Shown: in pieces, positions 1 through 7,879 of the stretch | How the letters are laid out: every line of letters begins with the position of its first letter | Numbering within the stretch: the first letter of the stretch is position 1 | Origin: Nocardia sp. MH4 | GTDB taxonomy: Bacteria; Actinomycetota; Actinomycetes; Mycobacteriales; Mycobacteriaceae | Direction: 5' to 3' | DNA length: 64,000 bases | Assembly (NCBI RefSeq): GCF_019266065.1 | Contig: NZ_LPNR01000112.1 | Span: 434,001-498,000 of the forward strand | Position numbers and translations under genes: made by a program | Notes under the pieces: generated by a model | The model's database searches: none | What the model was told of the DNA's origin: nothing | Seen by the model: only the letters and a program-made list of their open reading frames with translations

Positions 1-2
1 GG

Positions 3-257
3 ATGACGGTGCTCCAGCTGAGCAACGCCCTGTTCGGCGATCCGGACCACGCGGTCGCGGTCCGGGCGGAGGTCTCCCGGTTGCGGCGGGTGCTCGGCGC
101 CGTGCTGACCAGTCGCCCCTACCGATTCACCGAATCCGTCGAGCTGACCGTCGAGCTGGGCAACGCCGAGCACCTGGCGGACTGCGACTTCGTTCGCCAC
201 ACCGCGGGCCCGGCGTTGCGCGCCCTGTGTGATCCCCGGTCCGCGGCTCAGTCCTGA
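3..257 (+). CDS. C-terminal part of a GAF-domain type transcriptional regulator (truncated by window edge)
   Basis: The frame is open from the left edge to the stop at 255-257, so this is the last 84 or so residues of a longer gene. The stretch LSRAL/LSNALFGDP followed by VRAEVSRLRRVLG resembles the C-terminal winged-helix segment of actinobacterial GAF-domain transcriptional regulators; that assignment is from memory of the family. The GAF sensor region would lie outside the window. The last ten bases overlap the end of the convergent crotonase gene. I cannot tell what it regulates. Any actinobacterial helix-turn-helix protein with a similar tail is the alternative. Confidence 0.5.
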   Translation: MTVLQLSNALFGDPDHAVAVRAEVSRLRRVLGAVLTSRPYRFTESVELTVELGNAEHLADCDFVRHTAGPALRALCDPRSAAQS

Positions 258-1273
258 TGCCCGGGCGTGCCTCGTTTGTGGTCGCCGAAGGGCTCGTCGC
301 GTTCCCGCACGGCCTCTCGGAATCCGACAGTGGCCGAACGGAGTTGGAAGGCGTAGCCCTCGCGGGTGTGCCGGGAGATGCCGTCGAAGACGGTGCTGAC
401 CATGCCGGAGGTGGCGACGCCCTGGGCCAGCAGACTGGAGTTGAGGGCCAGCTTGGCCATCATCAACTGGTTGACCGGCATTCGCGCGATCCGCTCCACC
501 AGTTCCTCGGTGCGCGCGTCGAGTTGGTCGGCGGGCCAGGACTCCACCGCCAGGCCCCATTCGGCGGCCTGCTTGCCGGTCAGGCAGTCGCCGGTGAACA
601 GCAGGCGCTTGGCGCGCTGGTCGCCGAGGCGGTGCGCCCACATGCCCGCGGCCGGGATGCCCCAGACCCGGGTGGGCGGGTAGCCGATCTTGGTGTCGTC
701 GGCGCAGATGATCTGGTCACTGTAGAGGGCGATATCGGTTCCGCCTGCCACGGCGAAGCCGTGCAGCTTGGCCACCGTGGGTTTGTTCGCGTGCAGCAGG
801 CTGGCGAAGCCGCGATTGAACCGGCTCATCATGGCGTAGTCGAGCATCGGGTCCCAGGTGCCCCACGGATTGTGGTTGACCGCCTGCGCGACCGGATCGA
901 TCGCGGTGCCGGTGACCTCGTCGGAACCGCCGGCACTCGCGAAACCCTGTTCGGCGAACATATCCAGGTCGTATCCGCCGCAGAAACCCTTGCCGCGGCC
1001 GGAGACCAGGATGACGTGCACGCGGGGATCGAGATCGGCCCGCTCGACGGCGTGCGCGAGATCCACCGGCGTATCCGGGGTGATCGCGTTGCCCTTGTCC
1101 GGCCGGTCGAAGGTGATGCGCGCGATGCGGCCGTCCCGCTCGTAGGTCAGCGTGCGGTACTCCCGCTCGGCACCGGGGTCGGGCCGGTCTCGCCACGGGG
1201 AATCGGGGCCCTCGGTCCAGTTCTCGTACCATGCCGCGGGCCGCTGACCCGCGTGGGAATCGTAGTCGGGCAC
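248..1273 (-). CDS. enoyl-CoA hydratase/isomerase (crotonase) family protein
   Basis: A 341-residue crotonase-fold protein, longer than the usual 260 because of an N-terminal extension of about 40 residues (DYDSHAGQRPAAWYENW). The core begins near residue 42 with ARITFDRPDKGNAITP. The oxyanion-hole segments are SGRGKGFCGGYDLDMF and KLHGFAVAGGTDIAL. Such enzymes hydrate or isomerise acyl-CoA thioesters in the cytosol. The long version with a tryptophan-rich N-terminus is common in mycolic-acid actinomycetes and its substrate is unassigned. The start is GTG at 1273 with AGGAGGT five bases upstream. It stands alone between a regulator tail and the molybdate operon, so context gives no pathway. 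Confidence 0.85.
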   Translation of the reverse strand: MPDYDSHAGQRPAAWYENWTEGPDSPWRDRPDPGAEREYRTLTYERDGRIARITFDRPDKGNAITPDTPVDLAHAVERADLDPRVHVILVSGRGKGFCGGYDLDMFAEQGFASAGGSDEVTGTAIDPVAQAVNHNPWGTWDPMLDYAMMSRFNRGFASLLHANKPTVAKLHGFAVAGGTDIALYSDQIICADDTKIGYPPTRVWGIPAAGMWAHRLGDQRAKRLLFTGDCLTGKQAAEWGLAVESWPADQLDARTEELVERIARMPVNQLMMAKLALNSSLLAQGVATSGMVSTVFDGISRHTREGYAFQLRSATVGFREAVRERDEPFGDHKRGTPGHQD

Positions 1274-1350
1274 GGTGACCTCCTGAGGACGCGGAACGTG
1301 ACGGCCAGCCCGATGCTATCGGCAGGCCGACGCGGGCCCGGCGGGATCGG

Positions 1351-2418
1351 CTAGGCCGGGTAGGTGCGGATCTCGGTCGCCTTGACCGAGGCCCACAGCG
1401 TCGTCCCGCCGTGCAGGCGCAATTCGGCGACCGTCGCGGGGGTGACCTCGGCCAGCACCGGGGGCGCGCCGTCGAGCCGCACCCTGGTGAGGTGCGCGTG
1501 CTGTTCGATCCCGGTCACCGTGGTCTGCCAGGTGTTGCGCGGACTGCCGACGGGCGGCTCGGGGTACAGGCTCACCGCGTGCGGGGCGAACGCGAGATGG
1601 ACTGCGCCCGAAGCGGGTTCGGCGATCGTGAGCGCACCGCCGCCGTCGAGCCGGACCGTCGTGCCGTCGGCGGTGCCGCGATAGAGGTTCAGCCCCACCA
1701 GCTGGGCGACGTAGTCGGTGCGTGGTCGCTGGGCGACCTCGCGCGGCACGCCTTCCTGCACGACGCGGCCGTTCTCGATGATGACCAGGCGGTCGGCCAG
1801 GATCATCGCGTCCAGCGGGTCGTGGGTCACCAGGACGGTGTGGCCGGTGAATTCGCCGAGATGACGGGCGAGTTCGGCGCGCACCTGGAGCCGGGTGGCG
1901 GCGTCGAGCGCGGCCAGGGGTTCGTCGAGCAGCAGCAGCGCGGGCTCGGTGGCCAGCGCGCGGGCCAGCGCGACGCGTTGGGCCTGGCCGCCCGAGAGCG
2001 AGCGGGGTTTGGCCGCCAGCTGCTCGCCCAGGCCGACGCGCTCGAGCCAGCGCGTGGCACGCTCGTTCGCGGTCCGGCGCGGCGCGCCGCGCGCCCGCAG
2101 CCCGAACGCGACATTGTCCAGCGCGCTCATGGTCGCGAACAGCAGGTAGTCCTGGAACACCACACCGACCGCGCGCTGTTCGGCGGGCACGAATCGGCTC
2201 GGCGGGATATCCCAGACGTGATCGCCCAGCCGGATGAAACCGTCGTCGAGCGGGGCCAGCCCGGCCAGCGCGCGCAGCGCCGTGGTCTTGCCCGCGCCGT
2301 TGGGTCCGAGCAGCGCCACGACCTCCCCGGCAGCGACCTCGAACGCGATGTCGAGGGTGAAGCGCGATCGGCGCACCCGCAGCGCGACATCCAGGGTCAC
2401 AGTGGTCCTCGCGTCCAT
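1351..2418 (-). CDS. modC: molybdate ABC transporter ATP-binding protein ModC
   Basis: A 355-residue ABC ATPase that powers molybdate import with ModB. Walker A is GPNGAGKTT at about residues 38-46, the signature is LSGGQAQRVALARAL, and Walker B is LLLLDEPLAALD followed by the switch histidine in VLVTHDPLDA. The last 70 or so residues form a Mop/TOBE-like oxyanion-binding domain, typical of ModC rather than of other importers. The start is ATG at 2418, inside the last codons of modB (22-base overlap), which implies coupled translation. The reading frame extends further upstream, but that part is only the shadow of modB. Last gene of the regulator-modA-modB-modC operon. Confidence 0.93.
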   Translation of the reverse strand: MDARTTVTLDVALRVRRSRFTLDIAFEVAAGEVVALLGPNGAGKTTALRALAGLAPLDDGFIRLGDHVWDIPPSRFVPAEQRAVGVVFQDYLLFATMSALDNVAFGLRARGAPRRTANERATRWLERVGLGEQLAAKPRSLSGGQAQRVALARALATEPALLLLDEPLAALDAATRLQVRAELARHLGEFTGHTVLVTHDPLDAMILADRLVIIENGRVVQEGVPREVAQRPRTDYVAQLVGLNLYRGTADGTTVRLDGGGALTIAEPASGAVHLAFAPHAVSLYPEPPVGSPRNTWQTTVTGIEQHAHLTRVRLDGAPPVLAEVTPATVAELRLHGGTTLWASVKATEIRTYPA

Positions 2419-3209
2419 CGATCGCGCAGGGCGGCCAGCACGGCCACCGAGACGGCGAGCAGTACCAGGCTGAGCACGATGGCGTCCTCGGGGTCGGTTT
2501 CGAGCGCGAGGTAGACCGCCAGCGGCATCGTCGTGGTGGTGCCGGGGAAACTGCCCGCGAAGGTGATCGTGGCACCGAACTCCCCCAGTGCCCTGGCCCA
2601 GCACAGCACCGCACCGGCGATCACGCCGGGCATGACCGAAGGCAGCGTCACCCGGCGGAAGGTCAGCCACCGCGACGCGCCCAGCGTCGCGGCGGCTTCC
2701 TCGTAGCGCGGGTCGGCCGCCCGCAGCGCGCCTTCGACGGAGATCACCAGGAACGGCATGGCGACGAAGGCCTCCGCGACGATGACACCGGCGGTGGTGA
2801 ACGGCAGGGAGAACCCGAACCACTCGTAGAGATAGCGCCCGAGGACCCCGCGCCGGCCGAGCACCAGCAGCAGCGCGACACCGCCGACGACCGGCGGCAG
2901 CACCAGCGGGACGGTCACCAGGGCCCGGATGATGCCCAGCCCCCGCACCTCACCCCGGGCCAGCAGCCAGGCCAGCGGAATACCGAACACCACGCACACG
3001 ACGGTCGCCGAGGTGGCGCACACCAGCGACAGCCGCAACGCCTGGCCGACCTCGGCACTCGTCAGCCGCTCGGGCAGGGTGCGCCAGGGCGCGCGCAGGA
3101 GCAGCCCGATCATCGGCAGTACCAGGAAGGCCAGCGCGCACACGGCGGGCACGACCAGGATCAGCGGTCGCCGTCCCCGGACCGCCCGTCGTCGCGTCGC
3201 CCCGATCAC
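2397..3209 (-). CDS. modB: molybdate ABC transporter permease ModB
   Basis: An integral membrane permease of about 270 residues with five to six hydrophobic segments, beginning with LILVVPAVCALAFLVLP near residue 15. The cytoplasmic coupling loop EEAAATLGASRWLTFRRVTLP, seen about two thirds along, is the EAA motif that docks on the ATPase. It forms the molybdate channel with ModC and receives substrate from lipoprotein ModA. The best start is GTG at 3209, giving a four-base GTGA overlap with the modA stop. A longer frame reaches upstream but would overlap modA extensively. Its own 3' end overlaps modC. Confidence 0.92.
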   Translation of the reverse strand: MIGATRRRAVRGRRPLILVVPAVCALAFLVLPMIGLLLRAPWRTLPERLTSAEVGQALRLSLVCATSATVVCVVFGIPLAWLLARGEVRGLGIIRALVTVPLVLPPVVGGVALLLVLGRRGVLGRYLYEWFGFSLPFTTAGVIVAEAFVAMPFLVISVEGALRAADPRYEEAAATLGASRWLTFRRVTLPSVMPGVIAGAVLCWARALGEFGATITFAGSFPGTTTTMPLAVYLALETDPEDAIVLSLVLLAVSVAVLAALRDRWTRGPL

Positions 3210-3979
3210 GGCGTGTCGAACCCCGCTCCGGCGAAGACGGCCTGCGCCTGGTCGGACCCGATGAACTCGACGAACGCCGCCGCGGCCGCGGCGTTGGGCG
3301 CCTTCGCCAGCGCGGCGATCGGATAGTCGTTGATCGCCGTGGTCGACTCCGGGAAGTCCAGCCCCTGCACCTTGTCGCCGGCGGCCAGCACATCGGTGCG
3401 GTACACCAGCGCGGCGTCGACCTCGCCCAGCGTGACCTTGGTCAGCACCGCCTTGACGTCGGCTTCGCGGGTATCGGGCTGCGGGGTGATCCCGGCGGCC
3501 TCGAACACCGTCTTGGCCGCCGCACCGCAGGGCACCTGCTCGGCGCACAGGGCGATCTTCTCCTCCGGCTTCGCGAAGTCGGCCAATCCGGTGACCCGGC
3601 CCGGGTTGCCCTGCGGCACGGCGATCTCGAGGCGGTTGCGCACGAAGGTCACCGGCTTCGCGGTGATCTCGCCCGCGTCCACCACCTGCTGCATGTTCTT
3701 CGGCGCCGCCGAGGCGAACACGTCGACGGGGGCGCCCTGTTTGATCTGCTCGGCCAGCGCGGAGCTGGCGCCGAAACCGAAGACCACCTTCGTCCCGGGA
3801 TGGGCCGCCTCGAACTGCTTGCCGAGCTCGGTGAACGTCCCGGTCAGCGACGCCGCGGCGAAGACGGTGACCGTGCCGCCCTGCGCCTGGTCGGCGGCGG
3901 TGTCGGTGTCGGTGCCGCAGCCGACCGCGGTCAGGGCCACCGCGCCGACCGTCAGTGCCACGCCGATACTGCGCATCAT
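3206..3979 (-). CDS. modA: molybdate ABC transporter substrate-binding lipoprotein ModA
   Basis: About 257 residues. A lipoprotein signal peptide (MMRSIGVALTVGAVALTAVGC) ends in the lipobox TAVGC, so the protein is anchored outside the membrane, where it captures molybdate or tungstate. The mature part starts with the ModA hallmark TVTVFAAASLTGTF, followed by FGFGASSALAEQIKQGAPVDVFASA and the ligand-contacting VTLGEVDAALVYRTDV. The start ATG at 3979 has GAGG six bases upstream. A TTG at 3994 overlapping the previous stop (TTGA) would add five residues and is the alternative. It overlaps modB by four bases and follows the HTH/TOBE regulator directly. Confidence 0.93.
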   Translation of the reverse strand: MMRSIGVALTVGAVALTAVGCGTDTDTAADQAQGGTVTVFAAASLTGTFTELGKQFEAAHPGTKVVFGFGASSALAEQIKQGAPVDVFASAAPKNMQQVVDAGEITAKPVTFVRNRLEIAVPQGNPGRVTGLADFAKPEEKIALCAEQVPCGAAAKTVFEAAGITPQPDTREADVKAVLTKVTLGEVDAALVYRTDVLAAGDKVQGLDFPESTTAINDYPIAALAKAPNAAAAAAFVEFIGSDQAQAVFAGAGFDTP

Positions 3980-3990
3980 CGTCGACCTCG

Positions 3991-4389
3991 TCAACTTTCC
4001 GGGATTTCTACCACGACATGGGTGGACTTCACCGAGGCGACGGTGATGCTGCCGACGTCGAGCCCGAGCTCGTCGACGGACTCCCGGCTCATCAGCGACA
4101 CCAGCCGGAACGGTCCCGCCTGGATCTCGACCTGCGCCATCACGGTGTCCTTGACGATGCGGGTGACGATCCCGCGCATCCGGTTGCGGGCCGAGGTGGC
4201 GACGGTGGTGCCCGGCGGGGCCGGTTCGCTGTTCTGCTGCAGGAACTCGGCGAGCTCGCGCCCATCGATGCCCTTGCGGCCGCTGTCGAGCTGGATCGCG
4301 GTGAGCCTGCCCTGATCGATGTGCCGGCGGACGGTGTCATCACTGACACCCATCAACGCCGCTACTTCACTGATCCGCAGATTCGACAC
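3991..4389 (-). CDS. helix-turn-helix / TOBE-domain molybdenum-binding regulator
   Basis: A 132-residue two-domain protein. Residues 1-50 form a MerR/excisionase-like helix-turn-helix (ISEVAALMGVSDDTVRRHIDQGRL). Residues about 66-132 form a TOBE/Mop oxyanion-binding domain (SARNRMRGIVTRIVKDTVMAQVEIQ, then ITVASVKSTHVVVEI). It is the first gene of the modABC operon and probably senses molybdate and controls the operon. This DNA-binding plus Mop layout is typical of actinobacterial molybdate operons, which lack a canonical ModE. The GTG start at 4389 is chosen because the helix-turn-helix begins immediately after it. No strong ribosome binding site is visible, so the mRNA may be leaderless. Confidence 0.82.
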   Translation of the reverse strand: MSNLRISEVAALMGVSDDTVRRHIDQGRLTAIQLDSGRKGIDGRELAEFLQQNSEPAPPGTTVATSARNRMRGIVTRIVKDTVMAQVEIQAGPFRLVSLMSRESVDELGLDVGSITVASVKSTHVVVEIPES

Positions 4390-4426
4390 GAAGGGAGTGT
4401 ATTCGACGCATCTACGGTGCGCATAG

Positions 4427-4450
4427 CGGAACTGTTCCGAACTTCCGGAA
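4427..4450. promoter_or_regulatory. paired palindromes in the mod operon promoter region
   Basis: Bases 4427-4439 read CGGAACTGTTCCG, a perfect palindrome around one central base. Bases 4443-4450 read TTCCGGAA, also perfect. They lie 38-61 bases upstream of the regulator GTG, between it and the divergent secreted-protein gene. A binding site for the HTH/TOBE regulator is an inference; the sequence does not resemble the E. coli ModE box as I recall it. Confidence 0.45.
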
Positions 4451-4542
4451 TAATGGGAGTTTCCTCGTCGCGCTAGGGTCGAATCGCGGGGTCGCCCAGA
4501 CCTCGCCCGGGTTCTCAGCCAACCGACACGAAGAGGCTTGCC

Positions 4543-4959
4543 ATGCATCTCGGCGGTACGACCATTCGGGCCCTCATCGCGGCGGCCGTCGTCGCGGCAC
4601 CGCTGTGCGCGTTCGCGCCGGTGGCCACGGCCGATCGCGGCTTGCTCGACGACGCGATCACCCTCACCAGCGGTGGTCTGTGCGTCGGGCACATCCATTT
4701 CGCGACGGTCTTCGGACCGAACACGCCCTACTTCGGCCTGATCAGCGCCCTGCACGGGATCGGCCCGTGCGCGGTGGAGGTCACCGTCGACTGGCGCAAT
4801 CTCGACACCGGGGCCACCGGCACCGTGCGGCAACTGGTCGCCGGGACCGGCGGTACCCAGATCTCGTTCGATCCCGGACCGGGGCGGATCACCGGCACGC
4901 TCACCACCAACGCACCGCACAAGCCGGGCACCTTCGAATTCGTGCGCACAGCGCAGTAG
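4543..4959 (+). CDS. small secreted protein of unknown function
   Basis: A 138-residue protein with a clear Sec signal peptide: a short N-terminus, the hydrophobic run ALIAAAVVAAPLCAFAPVA, and a likely cleavage after ATA near residue 30. The mature part is about 108 residues with two cysteines (GGLCVGHIHF and GIGPCAVEVTVDW) that could form one disulfide. It looks like a compact beta-rich domain (VTVDWRNLDTGATGTVRQL). I do not recognise the family. AAGAGG lies six bases before the ATG. It is monocistronic, divergent from the mod operon, and ends in a strong hairpin. Confidence 0.8.
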   Translation: MHLGGTTIRALIAAAVVAAPLCAFAPVATADRGLLDDAITLTSGGLCVGHIHFATVFGPNTPYFGLISALHGIGPCAVEVTVDWRNLDTGATGTVRQLVAGTGGTQISFDPGPGRITGTLTTNAPHKPGTFEFVRTAQ

Positions 4960-4993
4960 TCCGCCGCGGCCGGCAGGATCGGCCGCGGCGGAC
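4959..4993. terminator. bidirectional hairpin terminator
   Basis: A perfect 14-base stem (GTCCGCCGCGGCCG at 4959-4972, complementary arm at 4980-4993) with a seven-base loop. It sits between the stops of two convergent genes, the secreted protein and the StyA-like monooxygenase. There is no U-tract, which is usual for high-GC actinomycetes. Confidence 0.75.
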
Positions 4994-5008
4994 GGGGGTG
5001 GTGGCAGC

Positions 5009-6394
5009 TCAGGCGCGGGTGAGCGCGCCCGCGTACTCCGACCGGGCGAATCTGCCCGCCGGCTGGAACCGGGCGAGCACCTCGGTCGCGGGCACGCCGG
5101 TGATCTCCTCGATGTAGGCGCCCGCCTGTTCGACGGTGTCGATCCCGAGGAACGGCTGCGGATGGTGCAGCAGGCCGACCAGCGCGCTCGCGAACCGCGG
5201 CTCCACCGCGGCGGCGGCGAAGAACTGCCCGCCGATGTCGGCGAACTCCGGATCGCTGAGGAACAACCGGGTCACCTTGGCGGCGGCATCGCTGCGCGCG
5301 GCGAGGAACTCCCCGTAGCGCGCGGCGATCCAGGCCTCGTCGAAGGCGCCGTCGTGGACGGCGGCCGCGGCGACCAGGCGCTGCGCCTGGATCAGCCCGC
5401 TCTGCGCGCCCTGCCCGGCGATCGGGTCGTAGGCGACGGAGGTGTCGCCCAGCGAGGCCACCGGGTGCCCGCTCGCGGTCCGGCCGACACCGGCGCGAAC
5501 CACCGGTCGCACGGCGCCCTCGAGCCACGAGTGCGGATCGTCCTCGATCACCTGGGTGGCCAGGACCTCCGGCAGATCCCAGTCGATGTAGTCGCGGTAG
5601 AGCTCGGTGACGATCCGGTGCGCCGACGCGGCCGAATCGGCCGCGCCGAACCGCGCCGCCCAGTCGCTGCCCGGCCGCGCCCAGCCCAGGAACGCCCAGC
5701 TCGGACCGGCGTCCTTGTGCAGATAGGGCCCCCACCAGCCCTCGCCCTGATCGGCGAAGATGGAGAACCCGCTGTGGCCGCCGCCCGCCGGACTGCGATG
5801 GGCGAACACACCGGGGTCGTGGCCGAGACCGGTGACGGTGACCGTGAGCAGCGAGCGCTGGGGCGCGTCGTAGACGGTGCGCTCGGGGTCGACGGGGAAC
5901 AGCTCCGACAGGCCACCGCGACCGGTCGCGACCAGGGTCAGGTCGTGCTGGGCGGCGATCCCGTCGAGGGATTCCGGGGTGACCTGCTCGACGACGAACC
6001 GACCACCGCGCTCGCGGAACGCGGTGAGTCGCTCGTCGGCCTTGAGCCTGGTGTCGACCGCGACGCCGACGTAGCCGTCGAACTCGCCGTCGAAGGCGAT
6101 CAGCTCGTTGCGGTCGGGGTCGGCGATGCGGACGCTGAGTCCGGTGTGGCGGGGCGCCCTGGCGGTGTAGGTGTCCAGACCCAGGGCCAGCTCGGCCTGT
6201 TGGGTCACCCCGAATTCCAGGGCGGTGCCGGTGGCGGGAACGTCGTTGCGGAGGGCCTGTTGGTCTCGGTCGCTGTAGAGCGTGACCTCGAAGCCGGCGT
6301 CGAGCAGACCTAGCGCCGCGGTGACGCCGGTCTGTCCGGCGCCGACGATCGCGGCCGAACGCGTGGAACGTGAAGCGGGATTCTGCGATGTCAT
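5009..6394 (-). CDS. styrene/indole monooxygenase-type FAD-dependent epoxidase (StyA-like)
   Basis: A 461-residue single-component flavin monooxygenase of the StyA/indole monooxygenase group. The N-terminus has the Rossmann FAD motif AAIVGAGQTGVTAALGLLDAG (about residues 14-34). The C-terminal half has the second FAD-contacting region GDTSVAYDPIAGQGAQSG, typical of the group. Family members epoxidise styrene or indole using FADH2 from a separate reductase (StyB). No StyB-like reductase is visible in the window, so the reductase must be elsewhere or shared. It is on the same strand as the two sulfur/flavin oxidoreductase genes upstream, 45 bases after the first, and may form one operon with them. 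Confidence 0.82.
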   Translation of the reverse strand: MTSQNPASRSTRSAAIVGAGQTGVTAALGLLDAGFEVTLYSDRDQQALRNDVPATGTALEFGVTQQAELALGLDTYTARAPRHTGLSVRIADPDRNELIAFDGEFDGYVGVAVDTRLKADERLTAFRERGGRFVVEQVTPESLDGIAAQHDLTLVATGRGGLSELFPVDPERTVYDAPQRSLLTVTVTGLGHDPGVFAHRSPAGGGHSGFSIFADQGEGWWGPYLHKDAGPSWAFLGWARPGSDWAARFGAADSAASAHRIVTELYRDYIDWDLPEVLATQVIEDDPHSWLEGAVRPVVRAGVGRTASGHPVASLGDTSVAYDPIAGQGAQSGLIQAQRLVAAAAVHDGAFDEAWIAARYGEFLAARSDAAAKVTRLFLSDPEFADIGGQFFAAAAVEPRFASALVGLLHHPQPFLGIDTVEQAGAYIEEITGVPATEVLARFQPAGRFARSEYAGALTRA

Positions 6395-6439
6395 ATCGGC
6401 TATGGTGCTGGATTCCGTTCCGCCGCAGCAGGGTTGCGA

Positions 6440-7879
6440 TCAGCGAGAATCGATGGCCGCGACGATCGAGCCCGGCCTCGACTCCGCGTCCGGCAGGACG
6501 GTCGAATTCCGGCCGCCCACCCGGTAGCTCGCGCCGCGATGGTCGTCCGGGAGCCGGTCGCCCGCGCCGAACAGCGCGTGCCGCAGGGTGCCGGGCTCGT
6601 ACTCGGCGGCATAGACACCGCGGGCGGTCAGCACCGGAACCACGTAACGCACGATGTCCTCGAACGAGCCGGGGGTGATCGCGTAGGCCAGGTTGAACCC
6701 GTCCAGATCGGTCTCGGCGACCCAGTCCTGGAGCTGGTCGGCGACGGTCTGTCCCGACCCGACGAACACCGGGCCCATGCCGCCGATGCCGGCCCAGCGG
6801 CCGATGTCGCGCACGGTCCATTCGCGGCCGTCGTCGTCGAACTCCTGGAACGCGGCGACCGCCGACTGGATGGCATTGCTCTGCACGTCGCCGATGGGGT
6901 CGTCGAGGTCGTAGCGCGACAGGTCGATCCCCATCCAGCCGGACATGAACACCAGCCCGCCCTCCACGCTCGCGTAGGACAGGTACTCCTCGTGCTTGGC
7001 GTGGGCGGCCGCGTCGGTGGCATCGGTGACGATGGTGGCCAGCGCGTAGATCCGGGCCGCGTACCGGTCACGACCCGCCGCCTCGAGCGCGTCCCTGACC
7101 CGCGACACCGTCTGGGTGAGTACGCGTTTCGACGGCGCTGCCACGAACACGGCCTCGGCGTTCTCCGCGGCGAAGCGCACGCCGCGCGGGGAGGCGCCCG
7201 CCTGGTAGATCACCGGGGTGCGCTGCGGCGAGGGCTCGGACAGATGGATGCCCGGCACGGTGAAATGCCGTCCCCGATGGCCGATGTGGTGCACCTTCGC
7301 CGGGTCGACGTAGATGCCACGATCCACATCGCGCACCACCGCGTCGTCTTCCCAGGAGCCCTCCCAGAGCTTGTAGAGCACCTCGAGGTATTCATCGGCC
7401 TGGTCGTAGCGGTCGTCGTGGTCGAGCTGATCGTCGGCGCCGAGATTGCGAGCCGCCGAGGGCAGGTAGCCGGTCACGACGTTCCAGCCGACCCGGCCGC
7501 CGGTGAGATGATCCAGCGTGGACAGCCGCCGGGCGAACGGGAAGGGGTGCTCGAAGCCGGTGCCCGTGGTGATGCCGAAGCCGAGGTGCTCGGTGACGGC
7601 GGCCATCGCCGTCACCAGCAGCAGCGGATCGGCCACCGGCACCTGCGCGCCCTCCCGCAGGGCGGCGAGATCGTTGCCGCCGTAGACGTCGTAGATGCCC
7701 AGGACATCGGCGATGAAGATGCCGTCGAAGCGGCCGCGTTCGAGCAGCTGGGCGAGCTCGGTCCAGTAACTCAGTTCCTTGTAGCGGTGCGACTGGTCGT
7801 CGGGGTGGCGCCACAGGCCGGGCGACTGGTGCGCCACACAGTTCATGTCGAAGGCGTTGAACCGGATCCGGCGGGTCAT
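6440..7879 (-). CDS. NtaA/SnaA/DmoA-family FMN-dependent monooxygenase
   Basis: A 479-residue luciferase-like monooxygenase. Family hallmarks are the N-terminal RIRFNAFDMNCVAHQSPGLW, the region GRFDGIFIADVLGIYDVYGG, the segment LTGGRVGWNVVTGYLPSAARNLG, and YQAGASPRGVRFAAENAEAVFVA. Members (nitrilotriacetate, dimethylsulfide and dibenzothiophene-sulfone monooxygenases) use FMNH2 from a partner reductase to cleave C-N or C-S bonds. The start overlaps the stop of the SfnB-like gene by four bases (ATGA), so the two are co-translated. This pairing suggests sulfur scavenging from organosulfur compounds, which is an inference; the true substrate is unknown. Confidence 0.87.
   Translation of the reverse strand: MTRRIRFNAFDMNCVAHQSPGLWRHPDDQSHRYKELSYWTELAQLLERGRFDGIFIADVLGIYDVYGGNDLAALREGAQVPVADPLLLVTAMAAVTEHLGFGITTGTGFEHPFPFARRLSTLDHLTGGRVGWNVVTGYLPSAARNLGADDQLDHDDRYDQADEYLEVLYKLWEGSWEDDAVVRDVDRGIYVDPAKVHHIGHRGRHFTVPGIHLSEPSPQRTPVIYQAGASPRGVRFAAENAEAVFVAAPSKRVLTQTVSRVRDALEAAGRDRYAARIYALATIVTDATDAAAHAKHEEYLSYASVEGGLVFMSGWMGIDLSRYDLDDPIGDVQSNAIQSAVAAFQEFDDDGREWTVRDIGRWAGIGGMGPVFVGSGQTVADQLQDWVAETDLDGFNLAYAITPGSFEDIVRYVVPVLTARGVYAAEYEPGTLRHALFGAGDRLPDDHRGASYRVGGRNSTVLPDAESRPGSIVAAIDSR

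Noticed and set aside
6160..6185. A TGTCCAGAC match in the StyA-like gene
   Set aside because: It lies inside coding sequence, lacks the CATGTCC half and is not near a promoter.
4728..6821. A 697-codon minus-strand frame
   Set aside because: It is a low-complexity, arginine-rich shadow of the StyA-like and NtaA-like genes.
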